A stretch of 64,000 bases of DNA from Micromonospora luteifusca (GCF_016907275.1 NZ_JAFBBP010000001.1:4888001-4952000), one strand, 5' to 3'; shown: positions 48,152-57,914, counted from the stretch's first letter. The notes: generated by a model not told the origin, from the letters alone. Numbers and translations are program-made.

Positions 48152-49165
48152 TTGCTGGAGATCCTTGGGATGAGCGACGCGGCGGAAAACGTGTACCGGG
48201 CGATGCTGGGCCGCTCCGAGTTGGGCGCTGCCGAACTCGCCGAACACCTGGGTTGGAGCGGCGACAAGGTCAAAGACGCTCTCGAAGAGTTGACCAGGCT
48301 TTCGCTCATCCGCCACTCCGGCCAGCAGGCCGGTGGCCTGCTCCTGGTGAACCCCGAATTCAGCCTGGCATCGCTGCTCGCGCGCCAGGAGGTCGAACTG
48401 GCCCGGCGCCAGCAGGAACTCGCCTCGGGACGGCTCGCGATCAGCGAGCTCATCGCCGAGCACGCCCGCTCCATTCAGGACAAGCGCCGGCTCGAGGTCG
48501 AGGAGCTTCCCGGCGTCGACCTGGTCCGCGTCAGGCTGGAGGAGCTGACCCACAGCTGCACCTCAGATCTCATGGAACTCATCACCGGCGGCGGGCAGTC
48601 GGCCGCGAACCGGCAGGCCAGCACCCCGCTCGACCAGCAGGTCCTGGAGCGCGGTGTCCATATGCGTTCCGTCTATCTGCAGAGCGTGGTCAACCACCCT
48701 GAGACCGTCGCCTACCTGGCCTGGCTGGCCGGCCTGGGCGGCCGGGTACGGCTGGCCCCCGCGCTGCCGCTCCGGATGATCATCTTCGATCACCGGACGG
48801 CGATCGTCCCGAGCAAGCCGGAAGACACCGCCTCCGGCGCCCTTCTGCTGCGCGGCGCCGGACTGGTCTCCGCCCTGTGCGCCCTGTTCGAATACATCTG
48901 GGAGGACGCCACTCCGTTCGGCGCCACACCGCAGGGGAACTCCACCGGCCTCACCAGCCAGGAGCGCGCCGTGCTGTCCCTGCTCGCACAGGGACGCACC
49001 GACGAGGTGGTCGCCCGTAAGCTCGGCATCTCGGTGCGCACCTCACGCCGCATCACCGCGGAACTGATGACCGCACTGGGCGCCCGCAGCCGATTCCAGG
49101 CTGGTGTGATCGCCGGTGAACGAGGCTGGCTACAGGGCCTCCAAGACGCGCCCGAGCGGGACTGA
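48152..49165 (+). CDS. LuxR-type regulator with TrmB-like N-terminal helix-turn-helix
   Basis: 337 residues. N-terminal winged-helix of TrmB type ('MLEILGMSDAAENVYRAMLGRSELGAAELAEHLGW'), a middle region with a roughly 35-residue helix, and a C-terminal LuxR HTH ('LTSQERAVLSLLAQGRTDEVVARKLGISVRTSRRITAELM'). No receiver domain, so it is an orphan regulator of the kind often found beside secondary-metabolite genes. TTG at 48152 follows GGAGG; an in-frame ATG at 48170 is the alternative start. Confidence 0.85.
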   Translation: MLEILGMSDAAENVYRAMLGRSELGAAELAEHLGWSGDKVKDALEELTRLSLIRHSGQQAGGLLLVNPEFSLASLLARQEVELARRQQELASGRLAISELIAEHARSIQDKRRLEVEELPGVDLVRVRLEELTHSCTSDLMELITGGGQSAANRQASTPLDQQVLERGVHMRSVYLQSVVNHPETVAYLAWLAGLGGRVRLAPALPLRMIIFDHRTAIVPSKPEDTASGALLLRGAGLVSALCALFEYIWEDATPFGATPQGNSTGLTSQERAVLSLLAQGRTDEVVARKLGISVRTSRRITAELMTALGARSRFQAGVIAGERGWLQGLQDAPERD

Positions 49166-49701
49166 TCCGCCGCCGGGCCGCGACGATCAGCACAGCGTCC
49201 GGCCGCATTCGTACCACTCGGGCCGCTCGCTCAGCGGATTCCATGAATTTGTCCAACGCTCGGTTCTTGCCCGGATATCGCGTACTCCCCGGCTCCTGTT
49301 CCCGAACTCGGTGAGCACTGGAAGTTACCGCCGTAAACAGCAGACCGGCGCCTCCCCTGCCTGTTCCGGACTGTCAGCATCCTGCAGTTGCAGGATGCTG
49401 CAATCGCCTTTTCGATCGCGGCCACGAAACAGCCCTTAGTGTTCTGGGCGCACCTCCGGTCCGCTCCGGCAGGCGGTAGCGCGCAGGAGAGGTGAGTGGC
49501 AAGTAAACGGAACTTCGCCGCCGCACCGGAGATGAATCGCGCGTTACCGCGAGCCGAGTCGGAGCGGTAGGTCGGCCTGCCGCCGGTAGGGCTAGCCCGA
49601 CGCCAGGTCGGGGGTGGACCGGCTCGATACCCGCGCTGGTCAGCCATAACGTCTGACTGTGGCTGGCTCGAAGACAACAGCACCTGAGCAAGGAGTACGA
49701 A
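49166..49701. other. Intergenic, with perfect 12-bp inverted repeat
   Basis: 536 bp without a supported gene. At 49375-49400 CAGCATCCTGCA and its exact complement are separated by 2 nt, a possible operator or terminator. Confidence 0.55.
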
Positions 49702-51657
49702 GTGTTCACTCGCTTGACGCGCATGCTGCTAGCGCTGACCGTGACCGTGGTCGCGGCCTCGGCAGTGCCGGGCGCGGCCCAGGCGGCACCCCCCGCCAAG
49801 GACTACGAGGCGTTCTTGGACGAGTTGGTTCCGGCGCAACTAGCCAAGTACAAAATTCCCGGGGCTGCTGTGGTCGTCGTCGACGGCCAGCACCAACTAT
49901 TCGCCCGAGGATACGGTCTGGCTGACGTCGACGCTCGCGAGCCGGTGTCGCCGGAATCGACTGGCTTCTTCATTGCCTCGACCGCGAAACTGTGGACGAC
50001 GACGGCCGTCATGCAACTGGTGAAGCAGGGCAAGCTGGACCTGAATACAGACGTCAACCACTACCTCACGGCCTTCAAAATCGACGATACGTACCCCGGC
50101 CGGCCGGTCACCCTTGCGCACCTGCTCACCCACACCTCCGGGTTCGTCGACGAGATCGTGGGGGCGGCGGTCCGCGACCCGGCCGACGCGCAGCCGCTGG
50201 CCGAATACCTGGCCGAGCATCAGCCCGACCGGGTCCGCCCGCCGGGCACCCTCGCTTCGTACGACAACTTCGGCTTCAGCCTCGCCGGCTACCTGGTACA
50301 GATCGTCTCTGGAGAACCGTTCGACCAGTACGTGACCACGCACGTCCTACAGCCGCTGGGTATGTCCGGCTCCACCGCCAACCAATTGCCCTCCGCCGCC
50401 ATCAACGCCACACTCGCGCACGGTTACCGGCCCGAGGGAGACGGGCAGGTGCAGGTGCAGGGCCAGTACGGGCCGATGGCGCCAACCGGCGCCGGTGTGG
50501 TGTCCACCGCCACCGACATGGGCCGCTTCCTCAGCGACCAACTACGCACGAGTACCTCCTCGGCGAAGCCACTCCTGCTCGATTCGGCCGCTCTCCAACA
50601 GATGCAGTCGCAACAGTTCAGCCACGACCCGCAGTTGCCCGGCATGGCCTTCGGCTGGGAAGAACACCCCCGCAACGGGCAGCACATCCTCGAGAAGGAC
50701 GGCGACGTCCCGGGCTTCCACAGCAACGCCGCCCTGCTGCCCGAGAAGGGCATCGGCATCTTCGTCGTCTACAACGGTGACGGCGTAGACGGCAGCGCCT
50801 TCTGGGCCAACAAGCAGCTTGTCAACGCGTTCGTGGATATAATTTCCCCCGGCGAACCCGCCGCCAGTGGGACTGCTGGTGTCGCCAGCGAGACCCCGGG
50901 AGCGGCCGGCAACCTCGACCAGTACGTGGGTAACTACCGGATCACCCGCACCGCGGAGGATCTCACCAAAGCGGCCGCGCTGATGTCCTCGGTCTCGGTC
51001 GAGACCGGCCCCGACAACACACTCACCACGCACGGGCCACTCTCGCCCGACCCGGACAAGGCCACCCAGCACTGGACGCCGATCGGGCCGCAGTTGTTCC
51101 AAGAGCGCGGCGGCCCGGATCAGATGGGCTTCCGCGTCAACGGCGATGGACAGGTCACCGCCCTGTTCGATACCACCAATCCGACCGTCGCCTACCAACG
51201 ACTGGCCTGGTGGCAGGCTCCCAGCCTGCACCAACTCCTCCTGGCCGGCGCGCTGGCGATCCTGCTCGTCACCCTGCTCTACTACCCGATCGCCGGGCTG
51301 GTCCGCCGGCTGCGCCGCCGCTCGCCGGCCAGCACCCGGTGGGGCAGCGCGGCCCGGCTCGCGGCATGGGTCACCGCCGCCCTCGTCGCGGCGTTCACCA
51401 CCGGCCTCGCCGTCCTGTTCTCCGACGGCAACCGGCTGCAGGAGAGCATCCTGCTCGGCAAGTCGCCGCTGGTGATCACAATCCTGGCGTTGTCGACCAC
51501 GGCGTTGGTCACCACGGTGGGCGCCAGCGTGGGGACGGTGGCGGCGTGGCGCCGAGGTTGGTGGAGCCTGCCCGGACGCCTGCACCACACAGCCGTCTCC
51601 CTTGCCGCAATCGCCTTTCTCGGTGTCGTGTCGATCTACCACCTATCGCTGGGCTGA
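49702..51657 (+). CDS. Secreted serine hydrolase (class C beta-lactamase family) with C-terminal membrane domain
   Basis: 651 residues. Signal peptide 'MLLALTVTVVAASAVPGAAQAA'. The beta-lactamase/D-Ala-D-Ala-peptidase-like domain has the SxxK 'FIASTAKLW' near residue 95 and YxN 'YDNFGFSLAGYL'. The third motif of the fold, usually KTG or HxG, is not certain ('EKDGDVPGF'). After about residue 510 several membrane helices follow. Likely a penicillin-binding-like esterase or peptidase at the cell surface, not a proven beta-lactamase. The ATG follows AAGGAGTACGAAGTG. Confidence 0.82.
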   Translation: MFTRLTRMLLALTVTVVAASAVPGAAQAAPPAKDYEAFLDELVPAQLAKYKIPGAAVVVVDGQHQLFARGYGLADVDAREPVSPESTGFFIASTAKLWTTTAVMQLVKQGKLDLNTDVNHYLTAFKIDDTYPGRPVTLAHLLTHTSGFVDEIVGAAVRDPADAQPLAEYLAEHQPDRVRPPGTLASYDNFGFSLAGYLVQIVSGEPFDQYVTTHVLQPLGMSGSTANQLPSAAINATLAHGYRPEGDGQVQVQGQYGPMAPTGAGVVSTATDMGRFLSDQLRTSTSSAKPLLLDSAALQQMQSQQFSHDPQLPGMAFGWEEHPRNGQHILEKDGDVPGFHSNAALLPEKGIGIFVVYNGDGVDGSAFWANKQLVNAFVDIISPGEPAASGTAGVASETPGAAGNLDQYVGNYRITRTAEDLTKAAALMSSVSVETGPDNTLTTHGPLSPDPDKATQHWTPIGPQLFQERGGPDQMGFRVNGDGQVTALFDTTNPTVAYQRLAWWQAPSLHQLLLAGALAILLVTLLYYPIAGLVRRLRRRSPASTRWGSAARLAAWVTAALVAAFTTGLAVLFSDGNRLQESILLGKSPLVITILALSTTALVTTVGASVGTVAAWRRGWWSLPGRLHHTAVSLAAIAFLGVVSIYHLSLG

Positions 51658-51728
51658 GCTGCCCGGTGCGACTGGCCGGCCCTCCCACCGTTTGATGTGG
51701 AAGGGCCGGCCGCGATCGAGGTCTGCTG

Positions 51729-51851
51729 CCACGCCTCCACCTGTTCGCCGTCCGCGAGGTAGTCGTTGAGCGGATGCTGACCGACAACGGCGTAGTTACG
51801 CCTCGCCGATCCGGAGCGGGTGTGCAGCGTTGGGAGGTGAACGTGAGGTGA
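51729..51851 (+). pseudogene. Possible remnant of an IS481-type transposase
   Basis: The forward frame contains 'VVVERMLTDNGVVT', close to the 'xxERVLTDNGxxY' catalytic-core motif of IS481-like transposases, with no intact frame around it. It is short, so the call is tentative. Confidence 0.35.
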
Positions 51852-52113
51852 TCGTGCTGCGATAGCGCGCTGATGGTCGGGCCAGGGTCGGGGAGGTCCC
51901 GTCTTGTCCACTCCTCAACGCCGGCTCGACCACGGGCGAGCGGTAGGGGCGGTTGGCTGAACAATCGGCCGATTCTGCTGTTCGCGTTCGCGTTCGCGGT
52001 GATGGCGGACCCGGTCTCCGTTTCCCAGACCTGGCGGTGGCCGAGCAGAGGGGACACTGGCTTGCCCTGCCGGCCCCGTCCACCGAGGGCGGTGGAGGGG
52101 CCGGCGAGGGCGG

Positions 52114-52902
52114 TCAACTGCTGAGGTCGCGGCGGTTGAACGAGGTGGTCGCGATGGACACCAACAGGGCGATGGCTGCGGTGAGGATGGCCAGGTCCGC
52201 CCACTGGAAGCTGTTCCTCAGGGGTTCGTGGCCGATGTAGTAGTGGAACGGGGACACGTACCGGGCGGCATCGGCGCCGATCTGGGTCGCGAAGGTGTTC
52301 GCCGCGTAGGTAAGAACCCCCAGGACGGCGGTGCCCGCGAGCGCGGCGGCTTTGCTGCCGGTGACCGCGCCGATGGTGATGGCGGCGGTGCCGAAGAACG
52401 TCGCGAGTAGGGCCAGGGCCAGGCACTGGGCGGTGAACTGGGTGACGCTGACCGTGTCGAGCTGGGCGCCGGAGCGGATGGCGAGCATGGCCAGCCAGAC
52501 GAGCCCGGCCAGGGCGAAGGCGCCGATGGTGAGTGCGAGGAAACGGTGCAGCAGCAGCCGGGTACGGGCGACCGGGTGAGCCAGGAGAAGGTCGAGGTAG
52601 CCGGCTTCCTCGTCGCCGGCGATGGCGCGGGTGCCGGTGGCGATGCCGTAGATGACGGCGATCAGCGGCACGATGATGCCGAACACGCTGGAGCCGAGGT
52701 ACCCGGCGGCAGAGGACAGATCCTCCATGTTCAGCGCCTCCCGCATCGCGGGGGAGAAACCTTCGAGGGCCTCACCCATCGCCCCGTCGGCGACCTGCGG
52801 GTAGAAGCCCGCGTACATGGCGCCGACCAGGGCGGTCCCGAGCGCGAACCCGGCCAGGCTGCGCCGGGAGTCCCACAGCGACTTCGTCATGACACTAGGC
52901 AC
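52114..52902 (-). CDS. ABC-2-type transporter permease
   Basis: 262 residues, six predicted membrane helices; cytoplasmic loop 'RAIAGDEEAGYLDLLLAHPVARTRLL' is typical of ABC-2 permeases linked to antibiotic or polyketide exporters. GTG at 52902 overlaps the ATPase stop by 8 nt; an ATG at 52890 is an alternative. Substrate unknown. Confidence 0.85.
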   Translation of the reverse strand: MPSVMTKSLWDSRRSLAGFALGTALVGAMYAGFYPQVADGAMGEALEGFSPAMREALNMEDLSSAAGYLGSSVFGIIVPLIAVIYGIATGTRAIAGDEEAGYLDLLLAHPVARTRLLLHRFLALTIGAFALAGLVWLAMLAIRSGAQLDTVSVTQFTAQCLALALLATFFGTAAITIGAVTGSKAAALAGTAVLGVLTYAANTFATQIGADAARYVSPFHYYIGHEPLRNSFQWADLAILTAAIALLVSIATTSFNRRDLSS

Positions 52903-53809
52903 GGGTGGCCTCCTTGGCCTGCGGGCTGGCCTGGTAGTAGCTGAAGAACAGCTCTTCGAGGTTGGGTTCGCTGGCCCGCAGGGCGGCGACCCTGTGTTGG
53001 GCGAGAACCTGGATCAACGCGTCGGGGCTCGCGGCGAGTTGGAACCGGGCGGTCGCGCCGTCGAAGCTCAGGTCGGAGACTTCCGGGAGCGCGGCGATGG
53101 CCGCCTGGTCGACCGGACCAAGGAACGTGATCTCGAAGCGGTGGACGGCCTGGCTGCGGAGCCGGGCGACGGTGTCGAGGGCGACGAGTTGGCCCTCGCG
53201 GATGATCCCGACCCGGTCGGCGACCGCCTCGACCTCGGTCATGATGTGCGAGGACATGAACACCGTCTGCCCGGCGGCCTTCGCCTCGCGTACCAGGTCG
53301 AGGAACGTCTGCTGGACCAGCGGATCAAGACCAGACGTCGGCTCGTCGAGGATCAGCAGATCCGGCTGGTGCATGAACGCCTGTACCAGGCCGACCTTCT
53401 GCCGGTTTCCCTTGGACAGGGCCTTGATCCGAACCGACAGATCAAGGTCCAGGCGGACGGCCAGCTCCTCGATGCGGGACTTCGGCACACTGCCGCGTAG
53501 GCCGGCCAGGAACGCCAGGCACTCGCCGACCATTTGGCGGGGGTCGACCACGAAATCACCGGCGAGGTAGCCGACGCGTCGGTGCACCTCGACGGCGTGC
53601 TCGCGTGGGTCGCGGTCGAACAGCCACGCCCGGCCGCCGGTGGGGCGGATCAGGTCCAGCAGCAGCCGGATCGTGGTCGACTTCCCGGCGCCATTCGGGC
53701 CCAGATAGCCGAACACCTCGCCCTCGGCCACGGTCAGGTCCAGTTCGGCCAACCCCCGGCGGCTCCCGTACGTCTTGCTCAGCTTCTCCAGCCGAATCAC
53801 ATCTCCCAT
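52895..53809 (-). CDS. ABC transporter ATP-binding protein
   Basis: 304 residues. Walker A 'GYLGPNGAGKSTTIRLLLDL', signature region 'IKALSKGNRQKVGLVQAFMHQPDLLILDEPTSGLDPL' including Walker B, and 'VFMSSHIMTEVEAVADRVGI'. It has a C-terminal domain of about 90 residues. It pairs with the overlapping permease. A divergent MarR-like gene 64 bp upstream probably regulates the pair. Confidence 0.9.
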   Translation of the reverse strand: MGDVIRLEKLSKTYGSRRGLAELDLTVAEGEVFGYLGPNGAGKSTTIRLLLDLIRPTGGRAWLFDRDPREHAVEVHRRVGYLAGDFVVDPRQMVGECLAFLAGLRGSVPKSRIEELAVRLDLDLSVRIKALSKGNRQKVGLVQAFMHQPDLLILDEPTSGLDPLVQQTFLDLVREAKAAGQTVFMSSHIMTEVEAVADRVGIIREGQLVALDTVARLRSQAVHRFEITFLGPVDQAAIAALPEVSDLSFDGATARFQLAASPDALIQVLAQHRVAALRASEPNLEELFFSYYQASPQAKEATRA

Positions 53810-53828
53810 GCCTTCGACAGTAGCAAGG

Positions 53829-53846
53829 TTTCAGAGATCTGCGAAC
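53829..53846. promoter_or_regulatory. Candidate operator of the MarR-like regulator
   Basis: TTTCAGAGATCTGCGAAC is a partial palindrome (TTC, N2, AGATCT, N2, GAA) centred in the short divergent gap between the regulator and the ABC genes. Confidence 0.4.
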
Positions 53847-53873
53847 AGTGGGAGCTGTTAGTATTTCGTCAAG

Positions 53874-54350
53874 ATGAGCGACGAGAGGACCTCGATGGCA
53901 GCCCTGAGTGACCCCGCGGAGCAGCTTGCCCTGACCCTCACCCAGGGCGGCCTGCAACGGATGACCGCCCGGGTGCTCGCCGCGTTGCTGTTCACCGAAC
54001 AGGAGACGATGACGGCAGGACAGATCGCCGAAGCCCTCTCGATCAGCTCCGGCAGCGTCTCCACCGCGGTGAAGACGCTTACCACCGTCGGTCTGATCGA
54101 ACGCGTACCCGCCCCAGGCAGCCGCCGGGAACACTTCCGCCTACCCGAGGGCGCCTGGGCAACCCTCATGTCCGGCCAGAACATGACCGTCAAGACGATG
54201 CGCGAGGCCGCCGAGCAGGGCATCGCGACCACCGGCGAAGACAGCATCGCCGGCCGCCGCCTAGCCGAAATGCGCGACTTCTACGACTACCTCTGGCGCG
54301 AACTCCCCGCCCTGATCGAGGCGTGGAGGAGTCAGAAGTCCCGTCGCTGA
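53874..54350 (+). CDS. MarR/GbsR-family regulator
   Basis: 158 residues with winged HTH 'MTAGQIAEALSISSGSVSTAVKTLTTVGLIERVPAPGSRREHF' (residues about 45-90) and a helical C-terminus. The GbsR branch is suggested by 'ALLFTEQETMTAGQIAEAL'. Divergent from and probably controlling the ABC exporter at 52114-53809. Confidence 0.88.
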   Translation: MSDERTSMAALSDPAEQLALTLTQGGLQRMTARVLAALLFTEQETMTAGQIAEALSISSGSVSTAVKTLTTVGLIERVPAPGSRREHFRLPEGAWATLMSGQNMTVKTMREAAEQGIATTGEDSIAGRRLAEMRDFYDYLWRELPALIEAWRSQKSRR

Positions 54351-55324
54351 CCACGCTTCGGCGAGCCTCAGGTAATCCGGATGGATGACGACGGGCAGAC
54401 AACGGGGCAGTCGGGGCCGAGGCGGATCGCCCGCGCTCCGAGGAATCGGAGCGGATGAGCCATCGCGTCTGACGCCCCCACTCACGCGCTTCGTGATACG
54501 CGAGCCGTTCGTCGGCGAACCCGTGCCCCTCGCCGTCCGATGTCGGCCCCCACCGGCGCAGGATGAGACACCCATGTGCTCGGCGGCCGCGTTCAACGGC
54601 TACTTGTTTCATTGACCTGCGACCGTGGCCCGGCCAGGCTTCGGTCGAGGCGCCCACGGACGGCGGTACTTGTTCACGACTCGCCGCGATCATGAAGCGA
54701 CTGCTGGCACAGTCCGTCGAGGAGGCCGGACGGCGAGACCTGTTCGCCTTCTTCACCGCATCTGGTGGCGCAGGCCGCGGCGAAGAAGACCGTCGTCGAC
54801 CTGCTTGCCGGGTCCAAAATGGACACCCGGCTGCCCGACGCGGTCGGTCACCTGAGGGAGGCGGTGGCCCGGCTGCTGGAACAGGCCCGAGCCGCGGGAG
54901 CCGTCGCCGCTCCGGTACGGCTACCCGAATCTTCGAGGGCGAACTTTCCGGCATGGTAGGCCCGAAGGCATGGAAGCTCGTCTGTCCACCCTTCGTCGTC
55001 TGGGCGGCGCCCGCGTTCCTCAGGCCCGCGCGGCACTGGATCGCGCCGATCAGGTAGCAACCACAGAACGAGTCGTACGTGGCGAGGTCGGCCAACCCGC
55101 AGCCCTGAGGGCGGTCTACACGCTAACCTCACCCTCACGCCGCCCCGTGTGAGGTGCCGACTTCGTGGTAGTCGGCAGCGGTTACAGGATCATGCTGTGG
55201 TCGGCACAGGAAAAGGATGTTGGACGCGGCGGACCCGCCCTGAGGATGATTTGTCTCGTCAACCACTGGACGGTTCGGCTCGCCGGCCGAACGTGAACCC
55301 ATGGGTATTCGCAAAGGAATAATC
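54351..55324. other. Gene-poor region with decayed sequence
   Basis: 974 bp. I support only a TetR fragment at 54753-54930. Other frames are overlapping shadows. The local base composition is less GC-rich near 55150-55320, where the SnoaL-like promoter should lie. Confidence 0.4.
54753..54930 (+). pseudogene. C-terminal fragment of a TetR-type regulator
   Basis: The forward frame reads 'HLVAQAAAKKTVVDLLAGSK' and then 'LREAVARLLEQARAAGAV', like the C-terminal helices of TetR regulators. It lacks the DNA-binding domain. Confidence 0.35.
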
Positions 55325-55792
55325 ATGCCTTCGGAAGTTTCTCTTCAGCAGTTTGCCGACCGCTACGCCCTGCGCGATCTGGTCGATGCCTATGCCCGTA
55401 ACGCAGACGTGAGGGATTTCGAGGCGCAGGCGGCGCTGTACGCGGAGAACGGCCGGGTCGCGGTCTACACCGCGGACCCCAGCACAACTGAGCCCGTCCA
55501 GGTGCTGACCGGTCGGGACGAAATCGAATCCGGTATAACGGCGACGTTGCAGGACTTCGAGCAGACTTTTCACTTCAACGGCCAGAGCACGGTGTTGACG
55601 CTGAGCGGTGACCAGGCGACGGGCGAGAGCTACTGCATTGCCCACATGGTGACCAACGCGGCCGGGGAACGAACCCTGACGGCAATGACCATTCGCTACC
55701 GCGACACGTTCACGCGTGTCGACGGAAGGTGGCTGTTCGCCGAACGATTGCTCCTGATCGGTGTCACCGAGCAGCGCCCTCTGGCGGCCTGA
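55325..55792 (+). CDS. SnoaL-like/NTF2-fold protein
   Basis: 155 residues. 'FADRYALRDLVDAYARNADVRDFEAQAALYAENGRVAVY' and C-terminal 'IRYRDTFTRVDGRWLFAERLLL' are typical of SnoaL_4-type nuclear transport factor 2-like proteins. These include dehydratases and cyclases, but the family is mostly of unknown activity. ATG 55325 is 5 nt after AAAGGA. It is a single gene, with lower GC than its neighbours and possibly acquired. Confidence 0.85.
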   Translation: MPSEVSLQQFADRYALRDLVDAYARNADVRDFEAQAALYAENGRVAVYTADPSTTEPVQVLTGRDEIESGITATLQDFEQTFHFNGQSTVLTLSGDQATGESYCIAHMVTNAAGERTLTAMTIRYRDTFTRVDGRWLFAERLLLIGVTEQRPLAA

Positions 55793-55820
55793 ACCCTCCG
55801 CGTAAGCCCGGGGCGAGGCT

Positions 55821-56336
55821 TCACGTCAGGCTGAGCCGGTAACCAACCCCCCGTACGGTCTGCACGCGCAGGGTGTCATCGGCGGCGCGCAGTTTGCGGC
55901 GTAACCGCTTCACCGCGGAGTGCAGGACCGACGTGTCACCGAGGTACGCGCAGCCCCAGACCGACTCGAAGAGCCTCTCGTACGTCCAGACTCCGACCGG
56001 TGCGCTGGCGAGTTGGGTGAGCAGGCTGCGCTCGAGTCGGGTCAGAGTCAGCGGTTGTCCGCGCCACGTCACCAGGTGACGAAGCGGATCGATGTGCAGG
56101 TCACGCAGGCTGATCCGACCGGGGACGGGAGCGGCGACGGGAGCGGCGACGGGAGCGACCGCGGGGCTGAGCAGCGGGGCCGGCCCGCCGATCGGGGGCG
56201 GACCGATCATCGCCTGCAACTCCGCCAGGTCGGTGCAGATCACCAGTGTGCCGAGCCCGTCCAGGCGCCGGACCATCCGCTCGCGCACCGACACGTCAGC
56301 GGTTACGCAGAACACGAGGGACATGTCTTCGACCAC
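55821..56336 (-). CDS. Winged-helix regulator (OmpR/PhoB C-terminal type) with degenerate receiver
   Basis: 171 residues. C-terminal winged helix 'LHIDPLRHLVTWRGQPLTLTRLERSLLTQLAS' with 'TSVLHSAVKRLRRKLR' and 'VQTVRGVGYRLSLT'. The N-terminal 70 residues resemble a truncated receiver lacking the phosphorylation Asp. The linker is a 12-bp tandem repeat encoding 'PVAAPVAAPVAAPV'. GTG 56336 follows GGAGGGAGAGCA; an ATG at 56324 is an alternative. Target unknown. Confidence 0.78.
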   Translation of the reverse strand: MVEDMSLVFCVTADVSVRERMVRRLDGLGTLVICTDLAELQAMIGPPPIGGPAPLLSPAVAPVAAPVAAPVPGRISLRDLHIDPLRHLVTWRGQPLTLTRLERSLLTQLASAPVGVWTYERLFESVWGCAYLGDTSVLHSAVKRLRRKLRAADDTLRVQTVRGVGYRLSLT

Positions 56337-56428
56337 TGCTCTCCCTCCCCAGGCGCCACGTGAAAGACAACGCTGTCTGAACCCCTTAGTCAAGGTTTCC
56401 TCAGACGGTCGTTGCCGTGCCGGGGGGC

Positions 56429-57163
56429 TCAGAAGGTCAGCAGTCGGAACTCGCCCACCGGCCGGAAGCCGAGGTTGCGGTAGACCGACTCACCGATGGG
56501 CGACGAGGTGAGGGCGGCCGTTTGAGCACCTCGCTCGGCGGCGAGTCTGAGCGCGGCGCTGGTCATGGCCGCGCCGATGCCCCGGCGGCGCTGCTCGGGT
56601 TGCGTGCCCACGAAATAGAGCGTGACCAGGCCCTGGCTGAGCCAGGCGACTGTCGTTCCGACGATCCTGCCGTCGTCGAGGCGACCGGCCAGCCGGATCA
56701 CGGTGCCGTCGCCGGTGAACGCCTTCTCCCGTTCGATGGTCGCCGCCACGCCGTCGGCCGGTATTCCGGACACTCGGGCGTAGGCCGGGACGAAGGCATC
56801 GAGATCGGTGGTCTCGGTGATGTCCAGGCCGGCCGGCGCCGGGACGTCGGCCGCCTCGCCGATCGTCACGGTCATGATCGGCAGGCGGGCGACCTCGGCG
56901 GCGCCGAGGTCGGCCAGGCCGTCCGCTGTGCCCGGGTCGCTGTCCGGGCCGACCCACCAGACCCGGGGTACGCCGTGGAGTCGCTGCCGGGCCTCGGCGA
57001 GCGCGTCCTGCGGTGTGCGCCCCGCCACGCGAAGCACGCCGTTGAGGGTCGCGTGCGGCACGTCGCTGCGATAGGTCGGGAGGTCCGGCTCCCCGGCCAC
57101 GCCAATGTTCCAACCGAGCAGATACGCCCGGTGCGCCGCCAGCACCGTGTCGGAAGACTCCAT
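56429..57163 (-). CDS. GNAT acetyltransferase
   Basis: 244 residues, with a C-terminal GNAT domain: 'GTTVAWLSQGLVTLYFVGTQPEQRRRGIGAAMTSAALRLAAERG' contains the acetyl-CoA binding loop RRRGIGAA. The N-terminal half carries a second, degenerate GNAT-like fold. ATG at 57163. Substrate unknown. Confidence 0.85.
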   Translation of the reverse strand: MESSDTVLAAHRAYLLGWNIGVAGEPDLPTYRSDVPHATLNGVLRVAGRTPQDALAEARQRLHGVPRVWWVGPDSDPGTADGLADLGAAEVARLPIMTVTIGEAADVPAPAGLDITETTDLDAFVPAYARVSGIPADGVAATIEREKAFTGDGTVIRLAGRLDDGRIVGTTVAWLSQGLVTLYFVGTQPEQRRRGIGAAMTSAALRLAAERGAQTAALTSSPIGESVYRNLGFRPVGEFRLLTF

Positions 57164-57232
57164 GATCCCTGATCGTAACTCGGGGGCCTGGAGGCCCATT
57201 GACCAGCGAAAAGGCGATCGATGCCCGACGGC

Positions 57233-57455
57233 CTACCCGGTCGCGGAGAGCAGTGCCTCGGCGAGGTCGGTGCGGGCACTGAGCAGCGTCCGGCCCCGCC
57301 GGTGGGTCACCACCAGACCGGCCGCGCGCAACGAGGTGAGATGTTGGGAGACCCCGGCGGGCGACATCTCGGTACGGCGGGCCAGTTCGGTGGTGCTGAC
57401 CGGTGCGGTCAGCTCGTTGAGCAGCCGTGCCCGCCCGCGGGTGTGACGAGCCGGC
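57233..57455 (-). pseudogene. C-terminal fragment of an ArsR-type regulator
   Basis: Minus strand reads 'GRARLLNELTAPVSTTELARR' continuing to 'SPAGVSQHLTSLRAAGLVVTHR' and a TAG at 57233. It is the winged-helix of an ArsR-like regulator. Upstream the frame meets a stop within the hairpin at 57448-57479 and has no start codon, so the N-terminus is deleted. Confidence 0.6.
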
Positions 57456-57479
57456 CGCCTTCAACAAGGCGGCCGGCTC
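57448..57479. terminator. Perfect 14-bp stem hairpin
   Basis: GAGCCGGCCGCCTT (57448-57461) and its complement (57466-57479) enclose CAAC. It lies between the DUF6458 gene and the ArsR fragment, directly at the truncated end of that fragment. Confidence 0.85.
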
Positions 57480-57526
57480 GGAATCGAGTGATGCGCCGGT
57501 TACGCCACCGATGGACAGTGGTGGTG

Positions 57527-57769
57527 TCACAGCGGCGGGGCGATGTCCCGCCGCTCCTCGACCTGGCGGTATTCCACCGGCTGCTCAGTGGTGGTGACCA
57601 CCTGGCGGCGGCGACCCCAGATCAGCGTGGTCATGATCAGGCCGAGTACGCCGGCTCCCATCAGGATCCAGCCGACCACGTCGAGGTTGATGCCGCCAAC
57701 GCTCGCGTCCAGGGCGAAGGTGAGGATCGCGCCGAGCGCGATCAGGAAGATGCTGGTGCCGATACCCAC
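57527..57769 (-). CDS. DUF6458-type small membrane protein
   Basis: 80 residues: two membrane helices 'SIFLIALGAILTFALDASV' and 'VVGWILMGAGVLGLIMTTLIW' followed by a charged tail with RRRQVV and a 'VEYRQVEERRD' segment. It matches the short DUF6458 family of actinobacteria. ATG follows AGGAGGCTGTC. Function unknown. Confidence 0.85.
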   Translation of the reverse strand: MGIGTSIFLIALGAILTFALDASVGGINLDVVGWILMGAGVLGLIMTTLIWGRRRQVVTTTEQPVEYRQVEERRDIAPPL

Positions 57770-57914
57770 GACAGCCTCCTTAGGGGATGTGGTGCGCTGT
57801 CGAGCCCTTCAGTACCCCGGTGCCGACCGGTGCAACCGCCGCCCCCAGGGTGCCGCGCCAAGCGATCTTGGCATCGGGTAGAGTTCACCTGTCGCCGGCG
57901 TTCGTCGGGGACGT

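Noticed and set aside
49702..51657. Calling the serine hydrolase an antibiotic-resistance beta-lactamase
   Set aside because: It has SxxK and YxN but an unclear third motif and a large C-terminal membrane domain; class C-fold esterases and peptidases are more common.
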